From Gossypium raimondii (taxonomy: Eukaryota > Streptophyta > Magnoliopsida > Malvales > Malvaceae), in the NCBI RefSeq assembly GCF_025698545.1, contig NC_068570.1:2046001-2110000 (forward strand): a stretch of 64,000 nucleotides of DNA. Direction: 5' to 3'. The first letter of the stretch is position 1, and each line of letters begins with the position of its first letter. Of the stretch, positions 1 through 11,575 are shown one piece after another. The translations under genes were made by a program, and so were the position numbers. Under the pieces are notes generated by a model. It saw nothing but the letters and a program-made list of their open reading frames with translations. It made no database searches and was not told the DNA's origin.

Positions 1-662
1 AGCATTGTGCTAAAAGCATCTATGTTTTTGTTTAGAGGATTGGGGTACTGTGTTTGTATTCTTCTAGCACTGCCTTTTTCCCCTAGTGCTATCAAAACTT
101 TTGTCTCATTAGCATGCACCAATCTTGAGACTCGTTTAATTGGTATTAATATTATTGTCAATGATAGTGTAAGAAGACATAAATTCGATTTGGAGTATCA
201 ATTCGATAGCTATGGAGTTGTTTCCAAATAAGATTTTGTTTTCTTTTATACAACAATTATCCTTGAGAAAATTAATGGGACGAAAGGCCACCACATCCTT
301 TATACCCAAAAAAAACATAGTAAAATGCAGATATTAGCACTACCAAAATAGCAATTAAAAACCAATTTTAAAGTAATTATTCAAAGATTACATTAATTAA
401 TAATTAATTTTGTAGTAAATGCTGGCATTTAAAAACAAAAGAACAAATCTATGAATGAAATTTTATAGTATTTCTTTGGGTTAAATTTATATTTTAAAGA
501 GTGGTTGGGCTACCATTGCCGTCATCTTAGCCTCAACAAATGAAAGGCAGCTAATTGGTCCAGTCAAGGCCTACCTCACACCTGGGCTTATTTTGGGCTT
601 CCCGTGATCAACTATAACTTATTTATGTTAAAAGCCATACTACATTTTCAGATGTCAGCCAA
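1..662. other. Non-genic AT-rich sequence
   Basis: No gene is supported here. A 74-codon open frame at 7-231 resembles no family I know and has no splice or domain context. The 600-660 stretch is the ordinary AT-rich upstream flank of the tRNA gene. Confidence 0.6.
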
Positions 663-735
663 GCCCGTCTAGCTCAGTCGGTAGAGCGCAAGGCTCTTAA
701 CCTTGTGGTCGTGGGTTCGAGCCCCACGGTGGGCG
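663..735 (+). tRNA. tRNA-Lys (anticodon CTT)
   Basis: This is a 73-nt cloverleaf without an intron. The acceptor strands GCCCGTC and GGTGGGC pair through a G-T, and the D-arm holds the A-box-like TAGCTCAGTCGGTAGAGCG. The anticodon loop CTCTTAA gives anticodon CTT (lysine, AAG codons). The T-arm GTGGGTTCGAGCCCCAC has a perfect five-pair stem and the B box GGTTCGAGCCC. The CCA end is not encoded, as expected for a nuclear gene. A run of T (740-746) follows directly and would serve as the RNA polymerase III terminator. It looks functional, and I see no second tRNA gene in the window. Confidence 0.97.
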
Positions 736-738
736 TTT

Positions 739-747
739 TCTTTTTTT
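739..747 (+). terminator. Pol III oligo-T terminator of tRNA-Lys
   Basis: A T-rich run, interrupted by one C, starts four bases after the tRNA 3' end. This is the standard place for a pol III stop. Confidence 0.75.
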
Positions 748-1211
748 AATGTCATTTTGATAGGAGCATTTTGACGAACATCATATAGACACAGACTATA
801 TCTCTGTCTTAGTGTTCACCTTCTTCCACTTCCAACACCTTTTTGCCCATTTAAAAAGCTGTTCCAGTTCAACCCTATTGTCCGCACATTGTCTCTTAAT
901 GATCATCCCCCCTTTTTCATTTAAAAAGAGAAACAAAAATTTACCCATTTCAAAGTTGTGAGCTTTAATGGTTAATGTGGAAAGCCACACATGTTCCCAC
1001 TTCATCTCATTCCACTAATTCCATTGCTGCTTTCTTGCTTCCATCATCAATGGCCCTTTTCATATCATTCAACTCAATACCCATATATATATATAATGTT
1101 TATGAAATTGCAGCTGCACGTTACCCCTTTGTTTTCTTTTTAACTATGCCCCATTCAATCAAGTATTGCAAATACAGTCAATAATAATTAGAGGGAAAGA
1201 ACTTGTAAAGT

Positions 1212-1248
<37 letters not shown>

Positions 1249-2952
1249 GGATACTGCATTTACATTGAATCTGGTACCTGATTCAAAGATGAATTATCTA
1301 ACCTTTTTTCCAGGAATTTTCTATCACTTACTAACATGAATACTCACCAATTTTTGTAAAAAGCAAAAACAAAAAGAGATAAGAGTTGTAGTTGTGTTAA
1401 ACCCACTTGCCTAAACCTTTTCTTTTCAGTCTATGCTTATCGGTTTCACTCCTAACTTTAATATATGTATATATATATTATGAATTACTATTTAATATTG
1501 AATATTTAATTTATCGATAAAGTACTAGTAATGAAATATTATTTTATAAATCTTTCTCACCACATCAGTCATGGTCCCTTCTTAATTATTTAATGACATT
1601 TTAACAATTTTTTCATGTTATTGATATATAATTTTGGTAATTTTTTTTACTTTGAATCTCAAACCCCGAACTCTAAACTTGGGTTCGAGATTCGAGATTT
1701 AGAGCTATGTTCGAATTCAAGGTTCAATATAAAAGATTATCAAAATCATATATCAATGACATGGAAAAAATTGTTGAAATATCATTAAATAATTAAAAAT
1801 AAACTTTGAATAACGTTGTTGTGAGAAGAATCCATAAAATAATTTTTTCTTAATAATATTCGTAAAAACTAAAATTTTGAGAATTTGAATGTAGGTATAT
1901 ATTAATATTTGGTGTGAATATTTTTAATTTATTGTGATTTAAGTTGAGATATATTTTAATTTTTAATCGAAATTAATTACTTTATATATTTACGATGATA
2001 TGATATTTAGTTGTAAATAATTTGGCCACCAACTTAGAATGCGGAGGTGGTGTGGAAGTCCAAGTCACACCGTACGGTCAAATATGCAAATACAAAGAAG
2101 TTAGATATAAGATATCACAGCTTCTTGGCTTTGCGATTGACATTTGACTGTTGAAGCTTGAATTTTCTTCTCCTCATATAGTTTTTGGCCCTTTTAACTT
2201 ACTAATTAGTTCACTTTAGTACTTGAACATAAAAATTAGAGCTATTTTAGTCTTTAAATTTGGATTCTATCAACATGACCGGATTGGTTGGTTGGACCAA
2301 TTGAACTGAGAATCGATTAATGTACCAATAAAAATCGAAAATTGAGACAAAAACCAATAGTTGAACCAGTTTAATAAAATTTTCATTTTTCTTATTCTGT
2401 ATGATTTTTAAATTTTTTATTTAATTATTGTTGGTCTGATAGATAAATCGATCAAACCAGTTGAATCGAGAATCAATAGTCCAATCGATACAACCACTGG
2501 TCTAATTATTAGAATATTATATGTGACACTATAAAATTGTACCACGTAATTGCCCAAAAATTTACATGAATTTTTTCAATTTTCGAACAATGATATCACA
2601 CCATTTCAGAAATTTATATTATTCAACTTTAGAAATCCAAAATACAAATATTATAATAAAGTTAACTATCAAATTAGGACAAAATTTATCCTTATTTTCT
2701 ATTAGGAAAACTAACAATTAATTCGGTGGAATTTTAAAGCAGTTTGTATTGTAATACTAATAGTAATAATAATTAAAAATCTAATTATCATGTGTTTATA
2801 CCTAATCACTAATAGTAACAACTATCAATTTACGTTGTTTATCAAATCACCTCAAAATTTATGAGAAAGTTAATGTTTGTTGACTTTGTTGTCATGGCAT
2901 ACACGTGGACTGCCACCTCATTCATTTTAAGGTGATTTGACAAACAAATATA
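748..2952. other. Intergenic, AT-rich, with a microsatellite and one dispersed repeat
   Basis: No coding region is supported. The stretch holds a pure AT dinucleotide run (1214-1246) and a dispersed repeat at about 2279-2510. That repeat has the motif pattern 'ttggaccaattgaa...agaatcgat' and then an imperfect second copy 'aaaccagttgaatcgagaat'. Related sequence recurs at about 8520-8650, 44236-44400, 44760-44880 and 53490-53770. Confidence 0.55.
1214..1246. repeat. (AT)16 microsatellite
   Basis: An uninterrupted AT dinucleotide run of 33 bases in non-genic sequence. Confidence 0.95.
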
Positions 2953-3602
2953 AGGGTGTGTTTGTTTGGTGGAAAATGTTTTCCAGAAAACATTTTCATT
3001 CATTTACGGTGTTTGTTTTGTGTAAAATGATTTCCATAGGAAAACATTTTACAAACACGGGTAAAATCCAAAGCAAAATTTTGGAAATTGTCTTACCGAT
3101 TTCTAATCCGTAAGACATTTTCCCTTTCTCCTTTCTCTTCCAAGCAATCTTCTTTCTCTTCTAAGCAAAGTTTCTTCCACATCCTCTGCCTCCTCATCTC
3201 CGTTCGTCACCTTACCTCACCATCTTCGTCCGTCATCTCCGTCAACCGTCGGCCTTACTTGTATTTTAAAGAAACCTTAAAAAATTAGCAGCCACAGTCA
3301 ATAAAAGAAGACCCGAAGCGGTGGTTCTCTCTGTCATCAATGTATATTTTTTCATTTAATTCTTTTAAAATCCAAATTGTTTGTTGAAACTTCCATTGTT
3401 GAATATTCCGAAAACATTTTTTCTATTTAATTTTCACTGATTTGATTCCAGAAAATCCAAATTGTTTGTTGAAACTTCCATTGTTGTAGTTTTTTTTCTT
3501 TTTCTTTTTCTTTTTTCCCTTCTGAATTTCTTTGCTTTGATGTTTTTTTTTTGTTATGTTTGAGATGATGACTGTTGGAATCATTTACAGATAAAGAGTC
3601 TT

Positions 3603-4715
3603 ACAGGCGACAGATTCTGATTCTGGTAGTGCCAAAAACGATGTCGCTTTGTCTGATTCACCTGAGTTAACTGACTTACCCAACGGAGGTGCTTTCAGAG
3701 GATTCATGCTTGGAGGGAATTCAAGTATGGGGAGAATAAGGAAAGTGCTGAGGATGCTAAAAGTGAGGCTGAAGTTGGTGTTTTGAGTACTGATTCAGTG
3801 ACTAAGTTGGGCGAGTTAGAAATGTAGAATAGGGGGCAGAAGGTGGAGGTGGAGATGGTGCACCCATGGCCTGAGTGGATAGAATTGATGGAGAGATTAG
3901 TGCAGCAAAATTATTTTGATCATAAAAGAAGAGATGATGAGAAGATGGTGGAAGACTTGGGATTTGATATGACTAATGTTGTTGAGGAAGTCAAGGATGA
4001 TGCTGGAATTGATTTTAAGGACTACAAGACTGTGCAAACTGCTTGTATCAATGTTGGTCCCTCTTTAGCAGTCTTCTGCTTCTTTGGCTGAATTAATATG
4101 TTCAATTTATGAAAAAATTGTTTATGGAAGGACTTATTTTGAACCACTTGTTTTGATTAGTGTTAGTTTGCCTGGCTCTGAAATAGAAAGTTGATTTCAG
4201 GTCATTGTCGAGACAGGATATTCAAATTTTGGTTGGTTTTGGATGTCCGAATGCTGACAAGAAGGTGGTTTTCTCTGCAAAACTCTTGAGGAAATGTGTC
4301 CACCTTGATGAAGGAGATGTAAGTATTGATTCTTTTACTCCTTTTTTGTTTACTAATATATAATGTTGCTTTCTTTTTGGTGTTCTTCATATTTCAATTT
4401 TGCGGTTTTTTTATGCAGAAGATTGCCATTCTTTCTTTCTGTTTTCGATAGTGATAAATTGTTTTGTGAATCAAGTTTGTAGTTCTTGCAGTTTGAGGAA
4501 TTCTTGCGAGAGAGGATACCTTCTGACGAACAAAGAGGATGAGGCGCGAACTATTGATGTTATGCATGTCCTAGTGGCCTATGGTTTTGATTACGTGAAT
4601 GGTTCAATGGTAAATGAATCTGTTCTGAAAAAAAAAAGTCTGTAAAAACTGTCGCCCGTAAGTTGCTTTATGAGGTTGTAAAGTTGAGTGTTGTTCCTAT
4701 AGATCCAAATTATTA
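3603..4715 (+). pseudogene. Captured fragment of an OZ/VAR3-like organelle zinc-finger gene
   Basis: Three exon-like blocks can be read. Block 1 (about 3606-4050) has an acidic Ser/Asp-rich lead with a frameshift near 3722 and an in-frame TAG near 3825, then HPWPEWIELMERLVQQNYFD and a stretch ending TVQTACINVG. Block 2 (about 4201-4320) reads SLSRQDIQILVGFGCP and ends HLDEGD before a GTAAG donor. Block 3 (about 4467-4640) reads CSSCSLRNSCERGYLLTNKE followed by DEARTIDVMHVLVAYGFDY. The HPWPEW motif and the CSSCSLRNSC cysteine pattern recall plant organellar zinc-finger (OZ1/VAR3) proteins, which act in chloroplast RNA editing. It is a pseudogene: the frame is shifted, the N-terminus is missing, and the reading is broken again after KKKSL. 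Retained introns argue against retroposition. Family assignment is from memory of the motifs. Confidence 0.7.
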
Positions 4716-4879
4716 TGAATAGTGAACATTTGTAGAAGTCCAAGTCTCAATTTTTCATATGGACGATGCACCATTGTATACATTTGATCCATGGCCTGCA
4801 TGTAGCAACTAGCTATACTTAAGCGGGTTGAAAATTCTAAAGATAACTTGTATAACCTTTTTGCGAATAATGATTGCAG

Positions 4880-5067
4880 GTTCGTCTGATTGAGGGAATA
4901 ATTGATCAAGTTGAGGGAACAATTCATGTCTCTTGGGTGCAGCCACGAGTTTTGAGAATTCCACAGATCAATAGATTGCGTGACTGGTTGGATAATTGGA
5001 CGGGAAAAGTACATAATATGCTTGGTTATCAATTGAGGCTGAAACACCTGATCTCGTTACATCATGA
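4880..5067 (+). pseudogene. Captured last exon of proteasome subunit RPN9 (PSMD13-like), frameshifted
   Basis: After a preserved acceptor (TTGCAG, ending 4879) the frame reads VRLIEGIIDQVEGTIHVSWV, then QPRVLRIPQINRLRDWLDNW. The WVQPRVL..I...R..LD.W pattern is the C-terminal part of the PCI-domain 19S proteasome lid subunit RPN9. Shortly before 5026 an indel changes frame; in the new frame LSIEAETPDLVTS and a TGA at 5065-5067 follow, which looks like the original C-terminus. The fragment is thus the terminal exon of a broadly expressed gene, broken by a single frameshift, inside the same TIR element as the zinc-finger fragment. I am fairly sure of the family; it is very unlikely to make a functional product. 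Confidence 0.72.
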
Positions 5068-5867
5068 ATTTTTTTCTCCAGTTCCTTTCTGCCATTGTAA
5101 CAATTTTGTTATTTGAAAAGGGCAAGAAAAAGGGAAAGTGAAATGATGAGCAATGAGGATAGAGATAAGCGTTTGTCATTTTGCGGTAGAGCTATCTTTG
5201 TATGATTCCTTTAGTAGGTATTGTTTGATCCTTAAATCTTTGTTCTGAAAGGAGTGGCTCATGTACTAAACTTTTAACTTTTTGGCATTTGTTGGAATGG
5301 CACTGGAATGCCTAAGGATATGGTTAACACTGCAAACACCAACCTTATCTTTCATTTTGTATTGGGATTTTTCATTAGATACAATCAGATATGATCCACT
5401 TTTGTGGATGAAAGTGCATTTTCATTTCAGATAAGATATTTTTCTATATGTTCTATATATTGTTCGGCTTCAATACATTACTAGACGAGCTGCTACTTAG
5501 TTATTAAACTACAAATATGTTGATTAGTTTTTACCATTTACATGTGATGTGAATGAATCTTATAGGATTATTGTCAATCTTGAACAATTAAACCATTTGA
5601 TTGATATATTTAATTTGATTTATTTATTTATAAATAAATTATTGCAATATATGAAAAACAATTTAAAATATAAAAATTATTAATATGTATATAATTTTAT
5701 TAATATATGTAAAACAACTTTTCCGAAAAATATTTTCAGAACTACCAAACAACTGAAAATATTTTACACAGATTCATCCAAACACCAGAAAATATTTTCA
5801 GTAAATCATTTTCCAGAAATGTAAATCATTTTCCGGAAAATATTTTACTGGCAAACAAACAGACCCT

Positions 5868-8800
5868 AAATTCAAAAGCTAAAGAGGCGAAAATTTATAT
5901 GGGGAGCTAAATAAGTCGTTATGCCTAGATTTAACTAGTGGTAAAATGACACTTTCAACGTGTTATATATGTTGAGGGGAGGTTAATTTCTTTCGGAATG
6001 AAGTTTCATTTGTCAAGAGCAACAAACCCCATAACGAGTCAGTATTGTCTCAAGCTAGGGTCTTGTCTCCTTACTTTGTGGAGAACCCTGAATCCAATGC
6101 TTAGCGCACAATCACTTTCCAAGGGGACGTAAACACCGAGCTTGATTAAATTTGAACTCGTGCCTTTAAATGGTATCAACAAGCAATTATGCCAACACTC
6201 TTATATTATTGACTTCACAAAATCAAGAGAAGAGGAAATAATAATCAACTCCAACACATAATTCAATCCATAGTAGGCATGAATTTCAACAGTAACCCAT
6301 GACTGTTCCACGCGGTTTTCCATGTTTTTATAGTTCTCTTACCTTTCTGTTCAGACTATCGACAATGTCTAGTTGACTTCATCATTATTTTTATTTATTT
6401 ATTTATGTTTCATTTTGTCAACCACAATTGCATGTCTTAACATTTGAGTCATAATTCATAATTTTGAATTTTATTTTCTACATATTTTTAGTTAAATCCC
6501 ACCCATCCAAAGTTAGACAAAGTCTAAGATCTAGAAGTAAACTTTTTTTGCACTTAAATTAAGGCTAAAAGTAAGCATCTATTGTACTATGTTCACCTTT
6601 TTTAATTTCACTCTCTCTAAGAGGAACATTCACTTGTGGGCAACAACAAAAAAAGCATTAAAAGAGAATATGGGCTCACGAAACTCAATGAAAAAAATTG
6701 GAATGAGTGCCTCATATTACTTAGCTAAAACAATACTTAGAGCTTAATTATCTCCCTATATACATAGGATTAAGCACTACTTTTTGAGTTTTGGAAGGTA
6801 TCTTCAATGACAAAATCAAATTTCCAAGGTACATTAATCTTGTAGTTTGTGGAAGAAGGTTCCTTGAAAGTTACATTAACTTTATCAGCATTTACATGTA
6901 AGCTATAGCTACAAAAATGGAGATACTTTTTTTATTTTATTTTATTTAAGCCCATGCATACACTTTGAAGGAAATGAAAACGAAATTTGTTGAGAGAGAC
7001 AGCTATAGACTAGCGGGGTTCTCAACTTTCTTAAAATAATAAAGTTTACTTTTGATTTTTTTTAAATTATAAAATTTTAAGTTAGCATATGATAAAATTG
7101 TACTTTAATTCTTGAAATAATAAAATTTTAATTTAATCTTTTAAATTACATACTAATTCTCATAAAATATATTATTTAATCTCGATTTCTAGCTTCACTC
7201 TTACTACGAACCCCAAATATGGATTATGAAACAGATAAAAAGATAGAAAAAAAAAACCCATACACATGCATTGTATTTAAAGATGGATGAATGTGTCATA
7301 CATTAATTTGCTATATTTGTCAAGTGTATGTGATTGAGGAAAACTACAAGAATAAAAGTAAACTTTATTGCATATTATATGGGTTTTCATGGGCGGTTGC
7401 TTCATATGATTCCATATTCCTATTATATGTCCGTATGAACATATGATTAATTAAAAGGAGAATAAAAAGAAAAGAAAAAGAAAAATTACATTCAACTTCA
7501 TATACCCAATCAAGTTATCCAGGGTAAAATTAGAAAAATTGCTTTAAGGAGGTAAAAATAATGAATAAACTTTGAGAAATTAAAGTGTAATTTTACTATT
7601 AAATTAACTTGTAATTTCATAAAATTTAATGAGACTATAAGCTAATTTACCATTTTGAGAGACCAAAATCATTGCCTACCCCAACATGTCAAGGTTTATT
7701 TAAAACAAAGGTTAAAGCTCTTTTAACACTTTTGATATTTAGATGACACAAATTCAAATCGATAAAAATATCATGAAAGTTCTTATATTAGAAATTATAT
7801 TACATTTTCCTCTCAACAAAAACAAGGGTAAATTAATCCTTATACGTTAAATTAAGGAGCAAATTAGCCATTTTGTTAAAAAACTGTACATTTGTATATT
7901 ACAATAAGGTACACTTGACACACTACATATAACTGTTCAATTATTCTGTCAATCACGCCAGTTTTTAACGGTATAAAATAATAAAATTTTTAACAGAAAA
8001 ATCAATTTGCTCTTTAATCTAACATATAGGGATTAACTTTCTCAATTTTGAATAAAATATAAAATATAATCTAACCACTAATACAAAATGCTTCATAATA
8101 CTCTTACCTATTTAAGTCCTGTTATTATATTGCAATGAAAGGGGAAAAAAGAAAAGAAAAGGATGACAACATCGAAGGCATAGCTAGCTTTATGTTGCTA
8201 TACGCGTAAAATGAATTGCCTACACCCAAATAGCGACACATGGAAGACAGCAAAACAAGGGAAAGCACCACCACCCCTCCGACTTTTCTCATATGGCTAT
8301 TAGCTTAGAGACAGCACACAGCCCCTTCATAGTTCACACATCCTGTACACTAATAGTGGCATATGACAAACAAGAAAAAGAATCTCAAACAAAGATATCA
8401 AAGGGGAATCGAATCAACTCTTTAATCTTCATCAAATACAACTAATATTATATGAATAAAATATAAGGCTTGGCAATCGCGTGGTAATTATAAAAAAATT
8501 TGCAAACAAGTTTCTCTAGATTAACTATATATATCGATCCAAATAAAGAATCAAATTGAAATGAAAAGATTAATTGAATCGAGTTCTTCAATTGATCAAT
8601 AGTCTGACTAATTCAACCGCCGATCTATTTCAAAAATCATGATCTCTCGACCTATCATTCTAATTAATTTGTGCCCAAACAAAACCTCTTGAAAGAAAAT
8701 TCCCCCCACTTCCCCATCCCATTCATGCCTATCTTCTTATCCACACCAAACATCACCCTCCACCTCAAAACTTCTTATACACTATAATTAAGATCCGATT

Positions 8801-9283
8801 TTATTAATTTATTAGGTTACCGATGTCTCACTTATACAACAACGAATCATAAATTATCGTATTTAAACTTCGAATTGTTCCAGTAGCATCACTATAAATT
8901 AAAGAGATGAAATTTGATTGGAGTTAATGGGATTGAATGCTTCTCTCTCGAACATAACAATAAAAAAAAAACCATAAAAGAGGAATGAACGTGATCCTTA
9001 TGGTGTCATAACATGCCACAACCTGTTAAGAAACCACCCATCCCTTTCATGCACCAAAACTGAAGCTTCAACCTCCGCCTTTGCCACCCACCACTAACTT
9101 GAGACGAAAGCTATCGAATTAAATAAATTGAATTGAATTAAGCCGACTAAATAATTAATTTAAAAAAAAAACAGTAGACTGAAGAATTGTTCAAAGCTCT
9201 ATGTACAGGAAAAAATCGTCTCACCAAAAAAAAAAAAACAAAAGAAATTCATGGAATTGTTATCTAAAACTAAAAAAAGGGTT
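5868..9283. other. Intergenic, AT-rich, repeat debris
   Basis: No coding region is supported. A diverged copy of the foldback family also seen at 15087 and 19921 lies at about 7828-8055. A dispersed 'gaatcgag...ttgatcaatag' repeat lies at 8520-8650. The last ~250 bases before 9284 should include the 3' UTR of the zinc-finger gene on the minus strand. Confidence 0.5.
7828..8055. mobile_element. Diverged foldback (MITE-like) element, family A
   Basis: The left arm 'ttaatccttatacgtt...gagcaaattagccattttgtt' is repeated in inverse at the right as 'aatttgctctttaatctaacatatagggattaa'. Both match the arms of the elements at 15087-15447 and 19921-20299. The termini have drifted, so the limits are approximate. 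Confidence 0.55.
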
Positions 9284-10027
9284 TTAAATTGTTAAGTTGA
9301 CTTCGATTTTGGGTGGTATCGATAAACATGGCTTCTTAGCAGGGTGTGGGCTTTGCACTTCATCATCACCGGTGGCAGAAACAAAGAAATTAGCCGGCGA
9401 GAATTCCAGTAAAGCCGGCATGTTGAGGTCGAAATCCCGGTTACTGATATGGGTATTGGTGTTTGTGTTGGTTGACCCCACTCCTTCAGATTCCGTCACG
9501 CTGCTAGCGGTACCGGTGGCGCCGGCGTTATTATTCCCCGCCCCACCTTCGTAGTGGCGTCTTTTATGGCCTCCCAAGGCCTGACCTGTAGGGAAGCTTT
9601 TATGGCAGATGGAACACTCGTGTGACTTCCCGCCGGATGACGTAACAACCCCACCGGCTGTCCCGGTCGCCGATGTCGTCTGATCGTCGTTCCCACCGGA
9701 AAGCTTACGGTGGCTGGCTTTATGTCCACCCAAAGCCTGGTAAGAGTTAAACGCCTTGTTACAAACACTGCACTTGTAACTCGGTTTCTGCTCCTCCGTC
9801 GAGGTGGGTTCTGGCATGGTGGTTGGAGAAGGAGATCGTTGGCCACCGCCGCGTGCTAGCATGATAAGACACAGAGCTAAATATTCTTCCTCGGCAGTGA
9901 CATGGTCGAGACGTGGTCGTTTTGAACGCTTACGCTTAGTAAAGGATTCAAGGCAGTGTAAATTAGTATCATCGAAGCGGAAAGGAGCGGTGGCTGAGGT
10001 TGGAGAGTTAATAGCTTCTAAAGCCAT
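9284..10027 (-). CDS. ZAT10/STZ-type C2H2 zinc-finger transcriptional repressor
   Basis: An intronless gene of 247 codons. I start at the second ATG (10027) because [10 protein letters not shown] matches the family N-terminus; an ATG two codons upstream (10033) is possible. In order: a basic nuclear signal KRKRSKRPR (31-39); an L-box [15 protein letters not shown] (47-61); zinc finger 1 with C86, C89, H102, H106; zinc finger 2 with C138, C141, H154, H158, each with the plant QALGGH DNA-contact helix; and an EAR-like repression motif FDLNMP (199-204). This is the complete layout of a C1-2i subclass factor. Known members are nuclear, bind A(G/C)T-type promoter elements and repress genes in abiotic stress and wound responses. 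Length is close to the usual ~230-270. The coding part is GC-richer than its surroundings. ZAT10 versus the close relatives AZF or ZAT6 cannot be settled here. Confidence 0.95.
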   Translation of the reverse strand: MALEAINSPTSATAPFRFDDTNLHCLESFTKRKRSKRPRLDHVTAEEEYLALCLIMLARGGGQRSPSPTTMPEPTSTEEQKPSYKCSVCNKAFNSYQALGGHKASHRKLSGGNDDQTTSATGTAGGVVTSSGGKSHECSICHKSFPTGQALGGHKRRHYEGGAGNNNAGATGTASSVTESEGVGSTNTNTNTHISNRDFDLNMPALLEFSPANFFVSATGDDEVQSPHPAKKPCLSIPPKIEVNLTI

Positions 10028-10104
10028 AATCAAACAATAGAGAAAAGTGGAAGTTTTTGAAGCTTTGGGGACTAAATTGTGAGCTAAAAAAGAGTGAGTG
10101 AGGG

Positions 10105-10112
10105 TTTATAAA
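10105..10112 (-). promoter_or_regulatory. TATA box of the ZAT10-like gene
   Basis: TTTATAAA lies 78 bases upstream of the chosen ATG on the minus strand. Transcription would start near 10078 and give a leader of about 50 bases, short as is usual for this family. Confidence 0.6.
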
Positions 10113-11575
10113 GGGGGAATTGTGTAGGGGAAAGGAAATTGCGTGACAAGTGGTGAGAAAGTTAAGCTAAAGTCGAAGATATTGTTAAGAGTTTATTTGG
10201 GCATTGTGATGAGAGTGAAAGAAGAAATATAAAAGGGGAGATGGAGGAGCACGTTTAATTGAGTTTTTCTTTTGCTATACATTTTGTTGTTTTCTGAATT
10301 TAGTTTTCATGTGTCGGATTGGGTTCGGATTGAGCTTAAGCATTATATTAACATAACGTTTGCCCAAGCTAGACTCAAATCGAAATATGAGCTTAAAATT
10401 TTGTTTAAAGCCGTCCATATTTGTAAATTACTAACACAAGCTCATTTTAGACTCACCCATAATTTCTTTTAAATTTTTTTATATTATTTTAAATTTAATA
10501 TTTAATAATATTATATATTACTATAGATTGAATTTTCATGTGTTATAAATTATAATATATATAAATAACATAATATAATATACTATTAACATAGAAAATA
10601 GGTCTAGTCGGGCCGAGCTTGGGACTTGAATGGTTAAACCTAAGCCCGACTCATGTTTTAAAATGGCCTAATTTTTTTATCCAAGCCCGTTTTTAGGCCC
10701 AATATTTTTACCCACTCTCTCAAATTTCGAGTGGACCTTTGGGCTTTGGTGGATAGTCCAATCCATGAGCAAATCTACTTACAGTAAATAACTTATTTGA
10801 ACCAAATTGAACTATGAAGTCAAGTTCAAATACTAATTTGAACCAAAAAGTCGTATTCAAGTATCTAATTGGACAAAAATAAGTTTAGGTACCTAATTAG
10901 ACCAAAAAACCTTAAGCACCAAATTGAACCGTGAAACCAAATTTAGGTACCAAAATATATATTTACCCTCTTTTTTTTCTTTCTGGCTAAGAGAAGATTC
11001 CTTGAAAGAGTGGGTCAAACAAAAAACCCAAAATTGAATCTAGGAAAATAGTAAGCAAGTGATAGAAGGAATTAGTAGACTACGTGGGTCCTTACATTTC
11101 AAGCGAGTATGAGTTGTTTTTTCTTTTCTTGAAAAGACTTGGAAATGAAGACACCTTTTTTAACACCCCTCACCTCTCCTAAACACATTTCAAAATTATA
11201 AAATGGTACCGTTTTAAGTTATTCACCTAATTCGAATGTGAAAATTAATCCAAATTTAAAATAATTTGAATCCATTATGAAATAACTTAAGATGATACAA
11301 ACCCGAACTTAAAATAATCTAAAACTTTTAAAATCTAAATTAAATTTGGTTGAAAACTAACGTCACATGCATAATGCCATAGTGAATACCCACCCATAGG
11401 CTATCCCCCATAATGCATTCATTTCACCGAGTAGAATCGACGCAAAATCTGGGGGGGATAGTACTTTGGAACCAAGCGCTGATCATTAGTTGCCAGATCA
11501 TACGGGGGGTAGTGGGGGGCGGTGAACCTCATACAATGTACGTTCACAAGAAACTTTCACTAACAAAATTTTTTT
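10113..11575. other. Promoter flank then non-genic repeat sequence
   Basis: The first few hundred bases would be the zinc-finger gene promoter. From about 10297 to 10760 there is a dispersed repeat with 'aagcccgactcatgttttaaaatgg' type motifs, in which GGGCC/GGCCC words recur. Similar sequence occurs at 15860-16380 and 37310-37900. Strong G runs lie at 11451-11519. No gene is seen. Confidence 0.5.

Larger units (their letters stand above)
2953..5867 (+). mobile_element. Pack-type TIR element carrying fragments of two host genes
   Basis: The left end AGGGTGTGTTTGTTTG (from 2953) and the reverse complement of the right end (to 5867, AGGGTCTGTTTGTTTG) match at 15 of 16 bases. Both subterminal zones are rich in AAAATNTTTTCC-type motifs (2970-3060 and 5715-5845), as in many non-autonomous DNA transposons. 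No transposase is visible. The interior holds an OZ/VAR3-like gene fragment and an RPN9 fragment in the same direction, both with intron remnants, so capture was at DNA level. I could not find a convincing target-site duplication: the flanks read CAAATATA and AAATTCAA. The superfamily (hAT or Mutator-like) is therefore open. Confidence 0.75.

Noticed and set aside
7..231. A 74-codon frame at the window start
   Set aside because: No homology recognised, no splice context, and composition like flanking AT-rich sequence; could be a fragment cut by the window edge but cannot be supported.
3088..3288. A 66-codon frame inside the TIR element
   Set aside because: Pyrimidine-rich, Ser/Phe-biased; more like a leader or subterminal sequence than a protein.
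4697..5047. A 116-codon minus-strand frame
   Set aside because: It is the complement of the RPN9 fragment and its intron remnant; the plus-strand reading matches a known family and this does not.
9496..9846. A 116-codon minus-strand frame
   Set aside because: It overlaps the zinc-finger gene in a shifted frame; GC-rich coding sequence often opens shadow frames.
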